Source: Gammaproteobacteria bacterium (GTDB lineage Bacteria; Pseudomonadota; Gammaproteobacteria; Steroidobacterales; JABDMI01). Taken from it: DNA of 37,731 nt. Position 1 is the stretch's first letter; each line of letters begins with the position of its first letter. Below the pieces are notes generated by a model, which worked only from the letters and a program-made list of their open reading frames with translations, was not told the origin of the DNA and ran no database searches. The stretch lies in contig JABDMI010000049.1 of the NCBI GenBank assembly GCA_013001575.1, forward strand, positions 1-37,731, given 5' to 3'. Positions 8,167 through 17,284 of the stretch are shown here, one piece after another. The translations under genes and the position numbers were made by a program.

Positions 8167-11100
8167 ATGAACAACATTTGGAGTGAACTCAAACGTCGCC
8201 ACGTCGTACGCGTGACTCTCGCTTACGCCTTTGTTGCGTGGCTGTTATTACAAGTTGCCGCAATCTTGTTCCCGGCCTTCAATGCGCCTCAATGGTCGAT
8301 CCGTGCATTAACCATTGCGCTCCTCTGCGGCCTGCCTCTGACAATACTTCTGTCCTGGATATTTGACATCACTCCAGACGGGATTGTAGTAACAAAAGAA
8401 GATACCGGTCTGATATCGAAAGCTTTCATCGACGCACCGGTGAAACCGATTAAATTATCCAAACTGAATTTGGCATCACGAAAACTAACCCCATTGGTTG
8501 GACGAGTGCAAGAATGCGAGTCGATACGTAAACATTTAACAGAGGCCAAAGCGGGTTCTGGCAGTATTTTGCTAATTGGAGGTGAACCCGGACTGGGAAA
8601 AACCAGATTGGCAGAAGAAGCTTTACACATCGGCACAGAACTCGGGATGCTGCCACTGGTTGGTCACGCTTATGAAGAACAAAGCGCGCCCTATATTATA
8701 GCCACCGAGATGATTGAAGAAATGTCTCGTTCATTACCGATATCGTCATTTCATAATATTCTGGGCACAACCGCTTCTGAAGTATCCCGACTGGTTCCTG
8801 ATCTAAAACGTACCTTTCCTGATATACCCGAACCGATTGAGTTGCCACCCGGACAACAACAACGCTATCTGTTTAATGCATTGCTTGAATTGCTAACCCG
8901 ACTTACCCAGGCCACGCCGGTAGTCATGTTGCTTGATGACATGCACTGGGCCGATGAGTCCAGTGTTCAACTACTCGAACACGTTGCAGCGCAGGTTCCC
9001 AATGCTCCCATTGTATTTGTCGTGACCTATCGTGATGCCGATATTGATATGGGAGAAGCATTTAAAAATGCCCTGCCAAAACTCGGTAAGCTTCCATTTG
9101 TGCATCGCATTCCTTTGAATCAGCTTTCCTTTCAAGAGGTAAAAACCCTGCTCATGAACAATGGCGGTAGCGAACCGCCGGCCAAGGTCGTGGATCTGGT
9201 GTATGCAGAAACCGAAGGCAATGTTTTTTTTGTTCGCTCGGTGTTTCAACACCTTAAAGATCAAGGCAAATTGTTTGATGCACAGGGTAACTGGGTGCCT
9301 GAACTCGATAGTGAGACGATTGATGTTCCGGAAAGCATACGTCTGGTGACCAACCAACGCATAGATCGCCTGAGTAACTATGCGCGAGAAGTATTGACCA
9401 TGGCTGCCGTCATGGGTTTGCGTTTCAGACTGCAAGCGCTTGAAACAGCCATGCAAGAGCACAGTAAGGTCCTTGAGGTCGTAGAGCTTGCCGAAGCCGC
9501 CGAGCTGATCAAACCGGCCATTGGTGGCCATGAGCTGCGTTACGAATTTGTACATGCGCTTGCACGTCAAGCCATACTTTCTCAAGTCTCTGCTATTCGT
9601 AAACAGCAATTACATTTAAAGATCGCAGAAGCCATCGAGGCCGTTGAGGGCCGCAGTCTGGAAAACCACGCCGTGGACATTGCCTATCATTTAAACCAGG
9701 CCGGCGCTTATGCGGATATACATAAAACCGTAAGTTGGCTGGAAAAAGCCGGTGACCATTCGCGTTCAGCAATCGCCATGGATCAAGCGGTCACTTATTA
9801 TCATGCTGCACTCGAACGTGCTAATGACGATGCCTTGCAAGCAAAACTATTGAACAAACGCGCCAGCGCCTATTTGAGCAAGGGTATGGTGGTCGAATTT
9901 GAACGCGACATGCGCGCGGCACTGAACATTTACGAGCAACTTGCTGACATCGATCAAGCCGCGCATTTATGTTATGAGCTTTCCTACTTTTTTGCCTGGC
10001 ACCATCAACCGCTCGAAGCCATGGAGATTGCTCAAACGGGCTTGGAAATTGCCGGAACCCAAGCCTCGCCGGCACGTTGTATGCTGCTTTCGACCATGGG
10101 CTTTGCTTTGAACATCGCCGCTCTAACTGATCAATCGGAACCAATAATAGAACAAGCGATACAAATTGCAACGGAACTCGAAAGTGATGAACTACTCGCC
10201 AACGCTTTATTTGTCAGAGCAAATATGCATTGGTTCAATATGCAGCCGGACGAGCTATTGTTAACAGTCAAAAAAGCCATTCCGTTGTTTCGTAAACTCA
10301 AAGACGAGTGGAATCTGGCCGAATGTCTTTGGATGCAGCAAGCTGGCCATTCATTAAAGGGCGAGCATCAGCAGGTAACCAAGATCAGTTCAACACTCGA
10401 ACCACTTGGTGTTAAATATGGCATTTATGGGGCATTGTTGTGTATGGAACTGTTCGAAGGGGTCGCTCTACAACAACAAGGCGACATCAATAATGCCATT
10501 CGACAATTAAAACGCGCCGCCAATTATGCCCGGATCGGCAACCTGCCCTGGGTCATGGAAGGACACGTAGTAATGAATTTATTACTGCATGGAAATATTA
10601 ATGAAGCCCGCACAGATATGGAATATTGCTATGAAAACCGTATGCATGGTGGCAGTGGCGCAGGCAGTGTAATTTGTTTTTGGTTATACGGTAAAGCCTT
10701 TTTAGGCGATGAAGATACTCTTGATGCATTCGAGAGTTTGCAATCTCTACTGCCAGAATCCGGCAAACCCATTTGCACTGGCACGATCATGTTCTTGTTG
10801 TTGGCGACTGAGAGTCTGGTTTTGTGCAAGCAACATGAAACCGCTGCTGACATGTACAAGCATATCGTTTACATTTTGAATGAGAAGAAACTTAATTTAC
10901 CCTTTTCACTCGGGCTAACAGAACGTTTTGCGGCCATCGCTGCAAGCGCAGGTAAAAACTGGCAAGTTGCTGAGCAGCACTTTGCTAATGCCATGCAAGC
11001 GGCAAAAAAACTACCGCACAAAACCGAAGAACCACAATTACTGTATTGGCATGCGCGCATGCTTTTAGATCGTAATGCACCGGGTGATAGTGAGCTTGCA

Positions 11101-11223
11101 CAAACCTATCTGACTAAAGCAAGGCAGTTATGCAAAAAGTTAGGCATGCTTGGGTATCTTGCGATGATCGAACGTACCATTCCGGATTCCGTATTGAGCC
11201 AGACAATCAGCGATCTCGAATAA
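8167..11223 (+). CDS. Membrane AAA ATPase with C-terminal TPR-like region
   Basis: This protein has 1018 residues. Residues 1-75 match a recurring N-terminal membrane module of marine gammaproteobacteria: a basic ELKRRHVVRV start, two transmembrane helices (about 17-36 and 45-65), then FDITPDGI. A second part opens with the LVGR motif typical of AAA_16 regulators. It has Walker A GEPGLGKT (139-146) and a Walker B of the LLDDMHWADESS type, as in MalT-like and cyclase-associated ATPases. From about residue 480 to the end the sequence is helical with TPR-like periodicity. There is no visible DNA-binding, cyclase or kinase domain, so the output is unclear. I infer a signalling scaffold or ATP-dependent switch at the inner membrane. 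Its stop overlaps the convergent gene's stop by 17 bases. Confidence 0.75.
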   Translation: MNNIWSELKRRHVVRVTLAYAFVAWLLLQVAAILFPAFNAPQWSIRALTIALLCGLPLTILLSWIFDITPDGIVVTKEDTGLISKAFIDAPVKPIKLSKLNLASRKLTPLVGRVQECESIRKHLTEAKAGSGSILLIGGEPGLGKTRLAEEALHIGTELGMLPLVGHAYEEQSAPYIIATEMIEEMSRSLPISSFHNILGTTASEVSRLVPDLKRTFPDIPEPIELPPGQQQRYLFNALLELLTRLTQATPVVMLLDDMHWADESSVQLLEHVAAQVPNAPIVFVVTYRDADIDMGEAFKNALPKLGKLPFVHRIPLNQLSFQEVKTLLMNNGGSEPPAKVVDLVYAETEGNVFFVRSVFQHLKDQGKLFDAQGNWVPELDSETIDVPESIRLVTNQRIDRLSNYAREVLTMAAVMGLRFRLQALETAMQEHSKVLEVVELAEAAELIKPAIGGHELRYEFVHALARQAILSQVSAIRKQQLHLKIAEAIEAVEGRSLENHAVDIAYHLNQAGAYADIHKTVSWLEKAGDHSRSAIAMDQAVTYYHAALERANDDALQAKLLNKRASAYLSKGMVVEFERDMRAALNIYEQLADIDQAAHLCYELSYFFAWHHQPLEAMEIAQTGLEIAGTQASPARCMLLSTMGFALNIAALTDQSEPIIEQAIQIATELESDELLANALFVRANMHWFNMQPDELLLTVKKAIPLFRKLKDEWNLAECLWMQQAGHSLKGEHQQVTKISSTLEPLGVKYGIYGALLCMELFEGVALQQQGDINNAIRQLKRAANYARIGNLPWVMEGHVVMNLLLHGNINEARTDMEYCYENRMHGGSGAGSVICFWLYGKAFLGDEDTLDAFESLQSLLPESGKPICTGTIMFLLLATESLVLCKQHETAADMYKHIVYILNEKKLNLPFSLGLTERFAAIAASAGKNWQVAEQHFANAMQAAKKLPHKTEEPQLLYWHARMLLDRNAPGDSELAQTYLTKARQLCKKLGMLGYLAMIERTIPDSVLSQTISDLE

Positions 11224-12328
11224 ACTGTTCCAGGGCAGGATCCAGTACACGATAAAGCTCATCGGGTCGATAGATCAGGTCCTTTTCCAGTAACACCTGC
11301 AATGCCTGACCCGCACTCGCCGAGGCAAGACGGGTTTTCATTAAATATTCCCTACTGCGCGGCTGTGCCACAGGATCGTTGGCCAAGGCCTTAAGCAAAG
11401 CACGTTGATTCGGACTCAATCCAACCAATTGTTGAGCCAAACGATGTGTCTCGGCTTGCAGGTAGGCATTCCAGGCGGAGTCGATCTCTTGTGGGGTTGG
11501 TAATTTCTTGTCCTGCCATAAACGGCCACATAACATATTGACGTAATAAGGATGCCGTTGGGTAATACGCATAATGCGCTCAATAGCATCCGGGCTGAGA
11601 ATTTTCCCCCAGTTCAATCTTGCTGCATCGTCCAGGAACGGAATGTAATCTTGCTGTTGAATACGAGCGAGTTCCATTTTTTCACATAAATGGTAAAGCG
11701 GCCGTTTGGGGTCCTCAAACATTTGCCTGAGTAAATGTTGGTAACTGCCGGCAAACAAATAAGTGATATGGGAAGCGCGTTCCACCGCGTGTCGAAACGC
11801 AGCTTCAATGGCCAAATGGTTCTTCAAACTGGCCAATTGCTGAAATTCATCCAGTATCACCACAAAACGCAATTTTTTATCGGCAGCGAAACGATCAAGA
11901 CTAAGCAGCATATCGACTAAGGATTCAGGTTCTTTTTTATCCGGGCTGAGCATCAGCTCCATACCATGCGAAGTAACTCTAAGTTCTGGTCGTAAACTAT
12001 TGAAATAGCTATTAATTGCTTCAAGAAGCCTTTGCTGTCCAGGAACGCTTTCTCGCATTAAGTGACTGACTAATTTGCTCAGATGCTGGAAAACCGAGTC
12101 CATATCGTGAACCAGAAGCAGATCAATACTCTGGCTGTATACTTTTTTCTTTTCATGCCCTAATTCTGAGCAGGTTTGCAAGATCAAACTGGTCTTACCA
12201 TAGCGCCTGGGCGCCATTAGCCACGTGTGACGCCCATTTTTAATATTATTTTTCAGTAGCTTACGTTCATGTTCTCGATTGCAGAAGGCGCCACCTAAAG
12301 CAATACCAAGTGGAAATATTTGCAGCAT
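11207..12328 (-). CDS. Archaeal-type AAA ATPase with winged-helix tail
   Basis: This 373-residue protein resembles the Pfam ATPase_2 (archaeal-type STAND/AAA) family. Walker A is in APRRYGKTS (39-47), with a double Arg before the glycine as is usual in this family. Walker B is VVILDE (156-161), and a sensor-like YLFAGS lies at 190-195. The C-terminal 70 residues (from LSPNQRALLKAL to the end at RDR) look like a winged helix ending in a YRVLDP motif. No signal peptide or transmembrane segment is seen, so it should be cytoplasmic. Family members are of mostly unknown function. It converges on the membrane ATPase gene, sharing 17 bases at the 3' ends. No strong ribosome-binding site precedes the ATG at 12328. 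Confidence 0.75.
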   Translation of the reverse strand: MLQIFPLGIALGGAFCNREHERKLLKNNIKNGRHTWLMAPRRYGKTSLILQTCSELGHEKKKVYSQSIDLLLVHDMDSVFQHLSKLVSHLMRESVPGQQRLLEAINSYFNSLRPELRVTSHGMELMLSPDKKEPESLVDMLLSLDRFAADKKLRFVVILDEFQQLASLKNHLAIEAAFRHAVERASHITYLFAGSYQHLLRQMFEDPKRPLYHLCEKMELARIQQQDYIPFLDDAARLNWGKILSPDAIERIMRITQRHPYYVNMLCGRLWQDKKLPTPQEIDSAWNAYLQAETHRLAQQLVGLSPNQRALLKALANDPVAQPRSREYLMKTRLASASAGQALQVLLEKDLIYRPDELYRVLDPALEQFIRDR

Positions 12329-12509
12329 AACTAGCTCAGATCAGACTAAAGCCCCATCTTAGCATTACGTGACATAAAGTTATAAGCTTTATTTTTATGT
12401 GCTATATATCTATGGCTTATTGTTTTATAGCATGACTCGTTGATAACCATGGAATAGCCGTCAGCATAGACCTGATCAATAACTGAGATTGAATTGGAAC
12501 AATATGTTC

Positions 12510-13700
12510 TTAGCTAAACAGCTTTACCATTCGTTCTGCCGCTTCGCGTAAACGCCCTTCTTCAGTTGCAATCGACAAACGAATGCAATTTGAATCGCCA
12601 AAAGCAGACCCCGATACCGTTGCAATATGAGATCTTTCCAGCAGAAGCTCGACCACGTCATCGGCCGTATGTAGAGTAACTCCGTGAACGGTCTTACCAA
12701 ACAAGCGACTTACATCCGGAAACAAATAAAATGCCCCTTCTGGTTTTGCGATCTGGAAATCTTTGATGGGGCTTAACAATTCGATCATCATGTCCCTACG
12801 CTGCAAATAACTCGCGGTCATTGCATAGGTAGGTTGCATATCACCTTGCAATGCCTCGATGGCAGCGTACTGATTGAAATTACAGGTCCCTGAGGTAAAT
12901 TGCCCCTGGATCTTGGCCGTAGCCTTGGCTATCCATTCCGGGGCGGCCAGATAACCCAGGCGCCAGCCGGTCATTGCATAACCCTTGGAGAATCCATTCA
13001 CCGTAATGGTGTTGTTGTACATTCCGTCGATGCCAGCCAAACTCGCGTGCCGATCACCAAAATTGATGTGCTCGTAAATCTCATCCGAAATAACGTATAA
13101 ATTTGGAAAATCGCGTAAGACTTCAGCCAAAGCCTCTAATTCTTTGTGTGAGTAGACCGCTCCAGTCGGGTTGCAGGGGCTGGAAAAGATCATTAATTTA
13201 CTGCGTTCATTCAACCTGGCACGCAATTGCTCTGGCGTGACCTTGAAATTATTGCTGACATCCGCTGCAAGCTGCACCACCGCAGCACCCGTCATTTCAG
13301 CGATGGTGAAATACGAGACCCAGTAGGGTGTAAGCAATATGGCTTCGTCACCCTCCTCCAGTAATGCCAGACAAGTGTTAGCAATACTCTGTTTGGCGCC
13401 AGTCGAAACAAGGATCTGTTCTGGCTGGTAGCGAAGTCCGTTTTCCCGCTGTAACTTGTTACATATGGCCTCGCGTAATATTGCGTGTCCTGGAACGGGT
13501 GTATAGGACGTATGGCCAGCCTGGATCGCTTTAATCGCGGCGTCCTTGATGTGCTGTGGCGTATCAAAATCCGGCTCGCCAATGGACAGGTTGATCACAT
13601 CGTGCCCCTGGGCGGCAACATCCCTGGCTTTTTGTGCCATCGCAAGTGTGGCCGGAGCCTGCATTTGGTTAACGAAGGCGGATAATCTGGTGTCGGTCAT
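12510..13700 (-). CDS. Class I aminotransferase (aspartate aminotransferase type Ib)
   Basis: This 396-residue PLP enzyme of fold type I is full length for the type Ib aspartate aminotransferase group. It has the GEPDFDTP start motif (41-48), the cofactor-binding NPTG (177-180), SDEIYEH (205-211), the PLP lysine K239 in NGFSKGYAMTGWRLGY, and a C-terminal IRLSIA segment with the carboxylate-binding Arg. The likely reaction is transfer of an amino group between aspartate or glutamate and 2-oxo acids; related enzymes also use prephenate or aromatic substrates, and specificity cannot be read from the sequence. It lies about 120 bases upstream of the left-hand ATPase region and downstream of the dioxygenase gene, all on the minus strand. 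The ribosome-binding site is weak (AAAGAAA). Confidence 0.85.
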   Translation of the reverse strand: MTDTRLSAFVNQMQAPATLAMAQKARDVAAQGHDVINLSIGEPDFDTPQHIKDAAIKAIQAGHTSYTPVPGHAILREAICNKLQRENGLRYQPEQILVSTGAKQSIANTCLALLEEGDEAILLTPYWVSYFTIAEMTGAAVVQLAADVSNNFKVTPEQLRARLNERSKLMIFSSPCNPTGAVYSHKELEALAEVLRDFPNLYVISDEIYEHINFGDRHASLAGIDGMYNNTITVNGFSKGYAMTGWRLGYLAAPEWIAKATAKIQGQFTSGTCNFNQYAAIEALQGDMQPTYAMTASYLQRRDMMIELLSPIKDFQIAKPEGAFYLFPDVSRLFGKTVHGVTLHTADDVVELLLERSHIATVSGSAFGDSNCIRLSIATEEGRLREAAERMVKLFS

Positions 13701-13818
13701 GGTGTTTCTTTAGTCGTGTTGTAATTGTTGTTGTGATTGTCTGAAAAACAGATATTGCAGCCGTGTCATAGAATTTTGTAGCATCTCGCCACTTTCAATT
13801 GGCCAGTACTATCGATGC

Positions 13819-14397
<579 letters not shown>

Positions 14398-14907
14398 TTA
14401 ATCGATTCCGAGCAATTTCTTGGGCGTCTGATAATGCAGTAGTTTACCAACACCCGAATCAATACGCTCAAGTGTCTGCGGAATTTGCACGATTGCCACG
14501 CCACAGGTTGGAATATTAAAAATATTCACCTCACATAGCCAGTTAACAATCTGGGTAATGCCAGGGTTATGGGCAAAAAACGCAATATTCGAAACCACCG
14601 GATTCAAGTTCTCGAGCACTCGAATCCACTCTTGCATACCGGCATGATACAAATCAGGTTCATGACTAAAATTTGAATCCGGTAGGCTTAATGCTTCTTG
14701 AAATGCACGGGCTGTTTGTTGGGCGCGAACCGCAGTACTTACAATGAATTTATCTGGATTGTACAAAGATTCTGCAAGCCATTCCCCCATCAGGGGCGCA
14801 TCACGTCGACCACGATTGTTCAAAGGCCTTTCGTGGTCGCTTAAAGAGTGATCACTCCAAGAGGACTTGGCATGACGCACAAAAATCAGATGTCTATGTT
14901 TAGTCAT
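14398..14907 (-). CDS. sixA: SixA-like histidine phosphatase
   Basis: This is a 169-residue member of the histidine phosphatase (RHG) superfamily. The catalytic RHAKS motif has His12 as the likely phospho-acceptor, and the second histidine is in FAHNPG. The length and the RHAKSSW start fit the SixA branch, whose E. coli member removes phosphate from histidine in HPt domains or in the nitrogen phosphotransferase system. No phosphorelay partner is nearby, so the target is unknown. The gene begins the minus-strand unit that includes the dioxygenase and is divergent from psrA across 320 bases. Confidence 0.82.
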   Translation of the reverse strand: MTKHRHLIFVRHAKSSWSDHSLSDHERPLNNRGRRDAPLMGEWLAESLYNPDKFIVSTAVRAQQTARAFQEALSLPDSNFSHEPDLYHAGMQEWIRVLENLNPVVSNIAFFAHNPGITQIVNWLCEVNIFNIPTCGVAIVQIPQTLERIDSGVGKLLHYQTPKKLLGID

Positions 14908-15013
14908 ATTATTTATATAAGTAACAATAAGTTATAGGTACTTTTTTATGTAAAATATTATCTAACTTTACCCACTGATCCATGCTCATGTCCACAAGAC
15001 ATTGTAAGTAAAC

Positions 15014-15042
15014 TTGCAGGCTAATCTGTCACAATCTATTAT
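15014..15042 (+). promoter_or_regulatory. Candidate psrA promoter
   Basis: TTGCAG (15014-15019) and TATTAT (15037-15042) are spaced by 17 bases. The -10 matches the consensus at 5 of 6 positions, the -35 at only 3. Transcription would start near 15049, inside the operator at 15044-15055. This is the expected geometry for self-repression. Confidence 0.45.
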
Positions 15043-15043
15043 T

Positions 15044-15055
15044 AAACGATTGTTT
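15044..15055. promoter_or_regulatory. Putative PsrA operator upstream of psrA
   Basis: AAAC-GATT-GTTT is an inverted repeat fitting the PsrA operator form. It directly follows the candidate -10 box and is identical to the site at 3200-3211 upstream of aceA. PsrA repressing its own gene is known in Pseudomonas; binding here is inferred. Confidence 0.6.
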
Positions 15056-15227
15056 CAAACGGTCTTATGGGATCAAAAGCCGGAATAGATGTGAAATCAC
15101 CTTATCCATAGTTTTCCCAAACGACCAAGCGCAATAACCATCCAGACTTACGCCAAAACACAACAAGATCAATTTGCGTAACTCGACTTTACCACTAACC
15201 GGAAAGAAAAATTCCTATTGAGGTCTT

Positions 15228-15872
15228 ATGAAACGCATTTTAAATTCAACACGGGAACGCATACTCTCCACCGCCGAACAACTATTTGCTGAATCCGGCA
15301 TTGCCGCGACATCGATGCGCAGTATAACTGCGATGGCCAGGGTTAACCTGGCGGCGGTAAATTATCACTTTGGTTCCAAAGACGCCTTAATCGAAGCCGT
15401 GTATGAACGCCGCTTGGAGCCTTTAAATAAAGCACGTTTACGTAATTTAACTGAACTGGAAAACCAATATGGTAAAGCACCGGTTCCTGCAGAGGATTTA
15501 CTAAAGGCTTTTATCCTGCCGCTACTTGAGATCAGTGTTGGCGAAGGCAAACAAACCTTGAATATTATGCGGCTCATCAGTCGAACCTACTCAGAAGCTG
15601 CCAAGCAATTTCGTAAGCTGTTTGCCAAAAGTTATCATGACGTGATTGAGCGATACCAGCAGGCCCTGGGGAAAAGTTTTCCCAAACTCACACCCGAAGT
15701 CATCAACCTGCGTTTGCAATTCACCATCGGGGCTATGTCACACTCATTTGTTGAGAGTGAACTGCTCGGCCTGATCTCCGGCGAAACGGTTACGGATGAG
15801 TGGATCGAACGTCAGGTTAACCAGCTCATTCCCTTTGTGATCGCCGGCTTTAAAGCCAAACCGGCAAAATAA
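15228..15872 (+). CDS. psrA: TetR-family regulator, PsrA-like
   Basis: This 214-residue regulator has an N-terminal TetR helix-turn-helix (about 10-58), including the typical ILSTAEQLFAESG and VNLAAVNYHFGSKDALIEAV segments. The latter closely resembles PsrA of Pseudomonas. The C-terminal helical domain would bind the ligand; PsrA proteins respond to long-chain fatty acids or acyl-CoA and release DNA. The ATG at 15228 has GAGG about 7 bases upstream. The gene leads a plus-strand unit with the thiolase, the multifunctional beta-oxidation enzyme and a thioesterase, and the operator upstream supports control of the whole unit. Orthology to PsrA is inferred from sequence likeness and context. Confidence 0.82.
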   Translation: MKRILNSTRERILSTAEQLFAESGIAATSMRSITAMARVNLAAVNYHFGSKDALIEAVYERRLEPLNKARLRNLTELENQYGKAPVPAEDLLKAFILPLLEISVGEGKQTLNIMRLISRTYSEAAKQFRKLFAKSYHDVIERYQQALGKSFPKLTPEVINLRLQFTIGAMSHSFVESELLGLISGETVTDEWIERQVNQLIPFVIAGFKAKPAK

Positions 15873-15922
15873 ACAAAACATTACAAATTTACTTTTAATT
15901 TTTAACAAGAATCGGAATATTC

Positions 15923-17221
15923 ATGTCTAGATCAAATGCTTACAAGCAAGAAGCCGTATACATCGTGGATGGAGCACGCACACCCTTTTTAAAAGCGCGC
16001 GGCAAGCCGGGTATATTCTCGGCTTCCGAATTGGCCGTTGCCGCTGGTCGTGACTTGTTGGCGCGTCAGCCTTTTGCACCCGATGCGTTGGATGAAGTGG
16101 TCGTGGGTTGCGCCATGCCCAGTGCCGATGAACCAAATATCGGGCGCCTGATCGCCCTGCGCCTGGGGGCTGGTGACGCCACGCCAGGTTATACCGTTAT
16201 GCGTAATTGCGCGTCGGCCATGCAAGCTGTAGATAATGCGGCCAAGGATATTGCCCTGGGGCGTTCTGATCTTATGTTGGCGGGTGGTACCGAGGCGATG
16301 AGTCGTGCACCCTTGTTATTTAATGATGACATGGTGAATTTTCTGGGTGATCTCGCCAAGGCTAAAAAACCTGCCGATAAACTCAAAGCCATGTCTTCGT
16401 TCCGACCGGGTCATTTGAAACCAGTGATCGGGATTATGAAAGGTTTGACCGACCCATTGGTCAATCTCAACATGGGTCAGACCTGTGAAGTTATTGCGCA
16501 TAAATTTGATGTCACGCGCAAAGCCATGGATGAATACGCGGTCAGGAGTCACCTGCGTTTGGCCAAAGCCTACGATGAAGACCGTATGGACGAAGTTATT
16601 CCCTTGTATAACAAAGCGAAAGTTTTGGCCGAGGACGATGGTCTGCGGCGTGACTCGAATGTTGAAAAACTATCAACTCTCAAGCCTTTCTTTGATCGCA
16701 AAGTGGGCAAAGTGACTGCAGCAAATTCCTCTCAAATTACCGATGGTTCCGCGATGCTCTTATTGGCCAGCGCGAACGCCGTTGAAAAATACGACCTAAA
16801 ACCTCTGGGAAGACTGGTCGACGCCCAATGGGCCGGTTTAAATGCCGCAGAAATGGGTCTTGGCCCGGTGTATGCCAGCACCCCCTTATTACAACGCAAT
16901 AATCTGGATCTATCCGATGTGGACTATTGGGAGTTGAATGAAGCCTTTGCCGGACAAGTCCTGGCCTGTCTGGCCGCTTGGGAAGACGAGGCATTTTGTC
17001 AAACAGAGCTTGGCCTCGATGCGGCACTTGGCACCATAGACCAAGACAAACTGAATATTGACGGAGGTGCCGTCAGTATCGGACATCCCGTCGGAGCAAC
17101 CGGCGCACGTCTGGTGCTGCACGCCTTGAAAGTTTTGCAACAAACCGGTCAGCAACGTGCCATTGCCACCTTGTGCATCGGTGGCGGTCTGGGGGGCGCG
17201 ATGTTACTGGAACGAGTATAA
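15923..17221 (+). CDS. fadI: Acetyl-CoA C-acyltransferase (FadI-like thiolase)
   Basis: This thiolase cleaves 3-ketoacyl-CoA with CoA, the last step of each beta-oxidation round. It has 432 residues, near the length of E. coli FadI and longer than FadA (about 390). The nucleophile Cys96 lies in RNCASAMQAVD, His388 in the GHPVGATGARLV motif, and the second active-site Cys418 in CIGGGLGGAM. A central insertion (about 125-215) with several lysines is typical of the FadI branch. The gene starts 50 bases after psrA and ends 63 bases before the fadJ-like gene, whose product should be its partner in a two-subunit complex. Confidence 0.9.
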   Translation: MSRSNAYKQEAVYIVDGARTPFLKARGKPGIFSASELAVAAGRDLLARQPFAPDALDEVVVGCAMPSADEPNIGRLIALRLGAGDATPGYTVMRNCASAMQAVDNAAKDIALGRSDLMLAGGTEAMSRAPLLFNDDMVNFLGDLAKAKKPADKLKAMSSFRPGHLKPVIGIMKGLTDPLVNLNMGQTCEVIAHKFDVTRKAMDEYAVRSHLRLAKAYDEDRMDEVIPLYNKAKVLAEDDGLRRDSNVEKLSTLKPFFDRKVGKVTAANSSQITDGSAMLLLASANAVEKYDLKPLGRLVDAQWAGLNAAEMGLGPVYASTPLLQRNNLDLSDVDYWELNEAFAGQVLACLAAWEDEAFCQTELGLDAALGTIDQDKLNIDGGAVSIGHPVGATGARLVLHALKVLQQTGQQRAIATLCIGGGLGGAMLLERV

Positions 17222-17284
17222 ATCCACAGCCATTTGCCAAACCTATATACCAAATTAAATAATTACGAAAGGTAGAATTTCACG

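Larger units (their letters stand above)
14908..15227. other. Divergent intergenic region between sixA and psrA
   Basis: This 320-base stretch has no gene. It contains a plausible psrA promoter (15014-15042) and a PsrA-type operator (15044-15055). The part next to sixA is very AT-rich and should hold the sixA promoter, which I could not pin down. Confidence 0.6.

Noticed and set aside
8971-9609. Minus-strand open frame of 212 codons inside the membrane ATPase gene
   Set aside because: It is the antisense of a well-conserved coding region with Walker motifs and shows no domain of its own.
12370-12400. Hairpin ATAAAG...CTTTAT followed by T-rich sequence as a terminator
   Set aside because: The stem is only six weak pairs and points along the plus strand, between two minus-strand genes.
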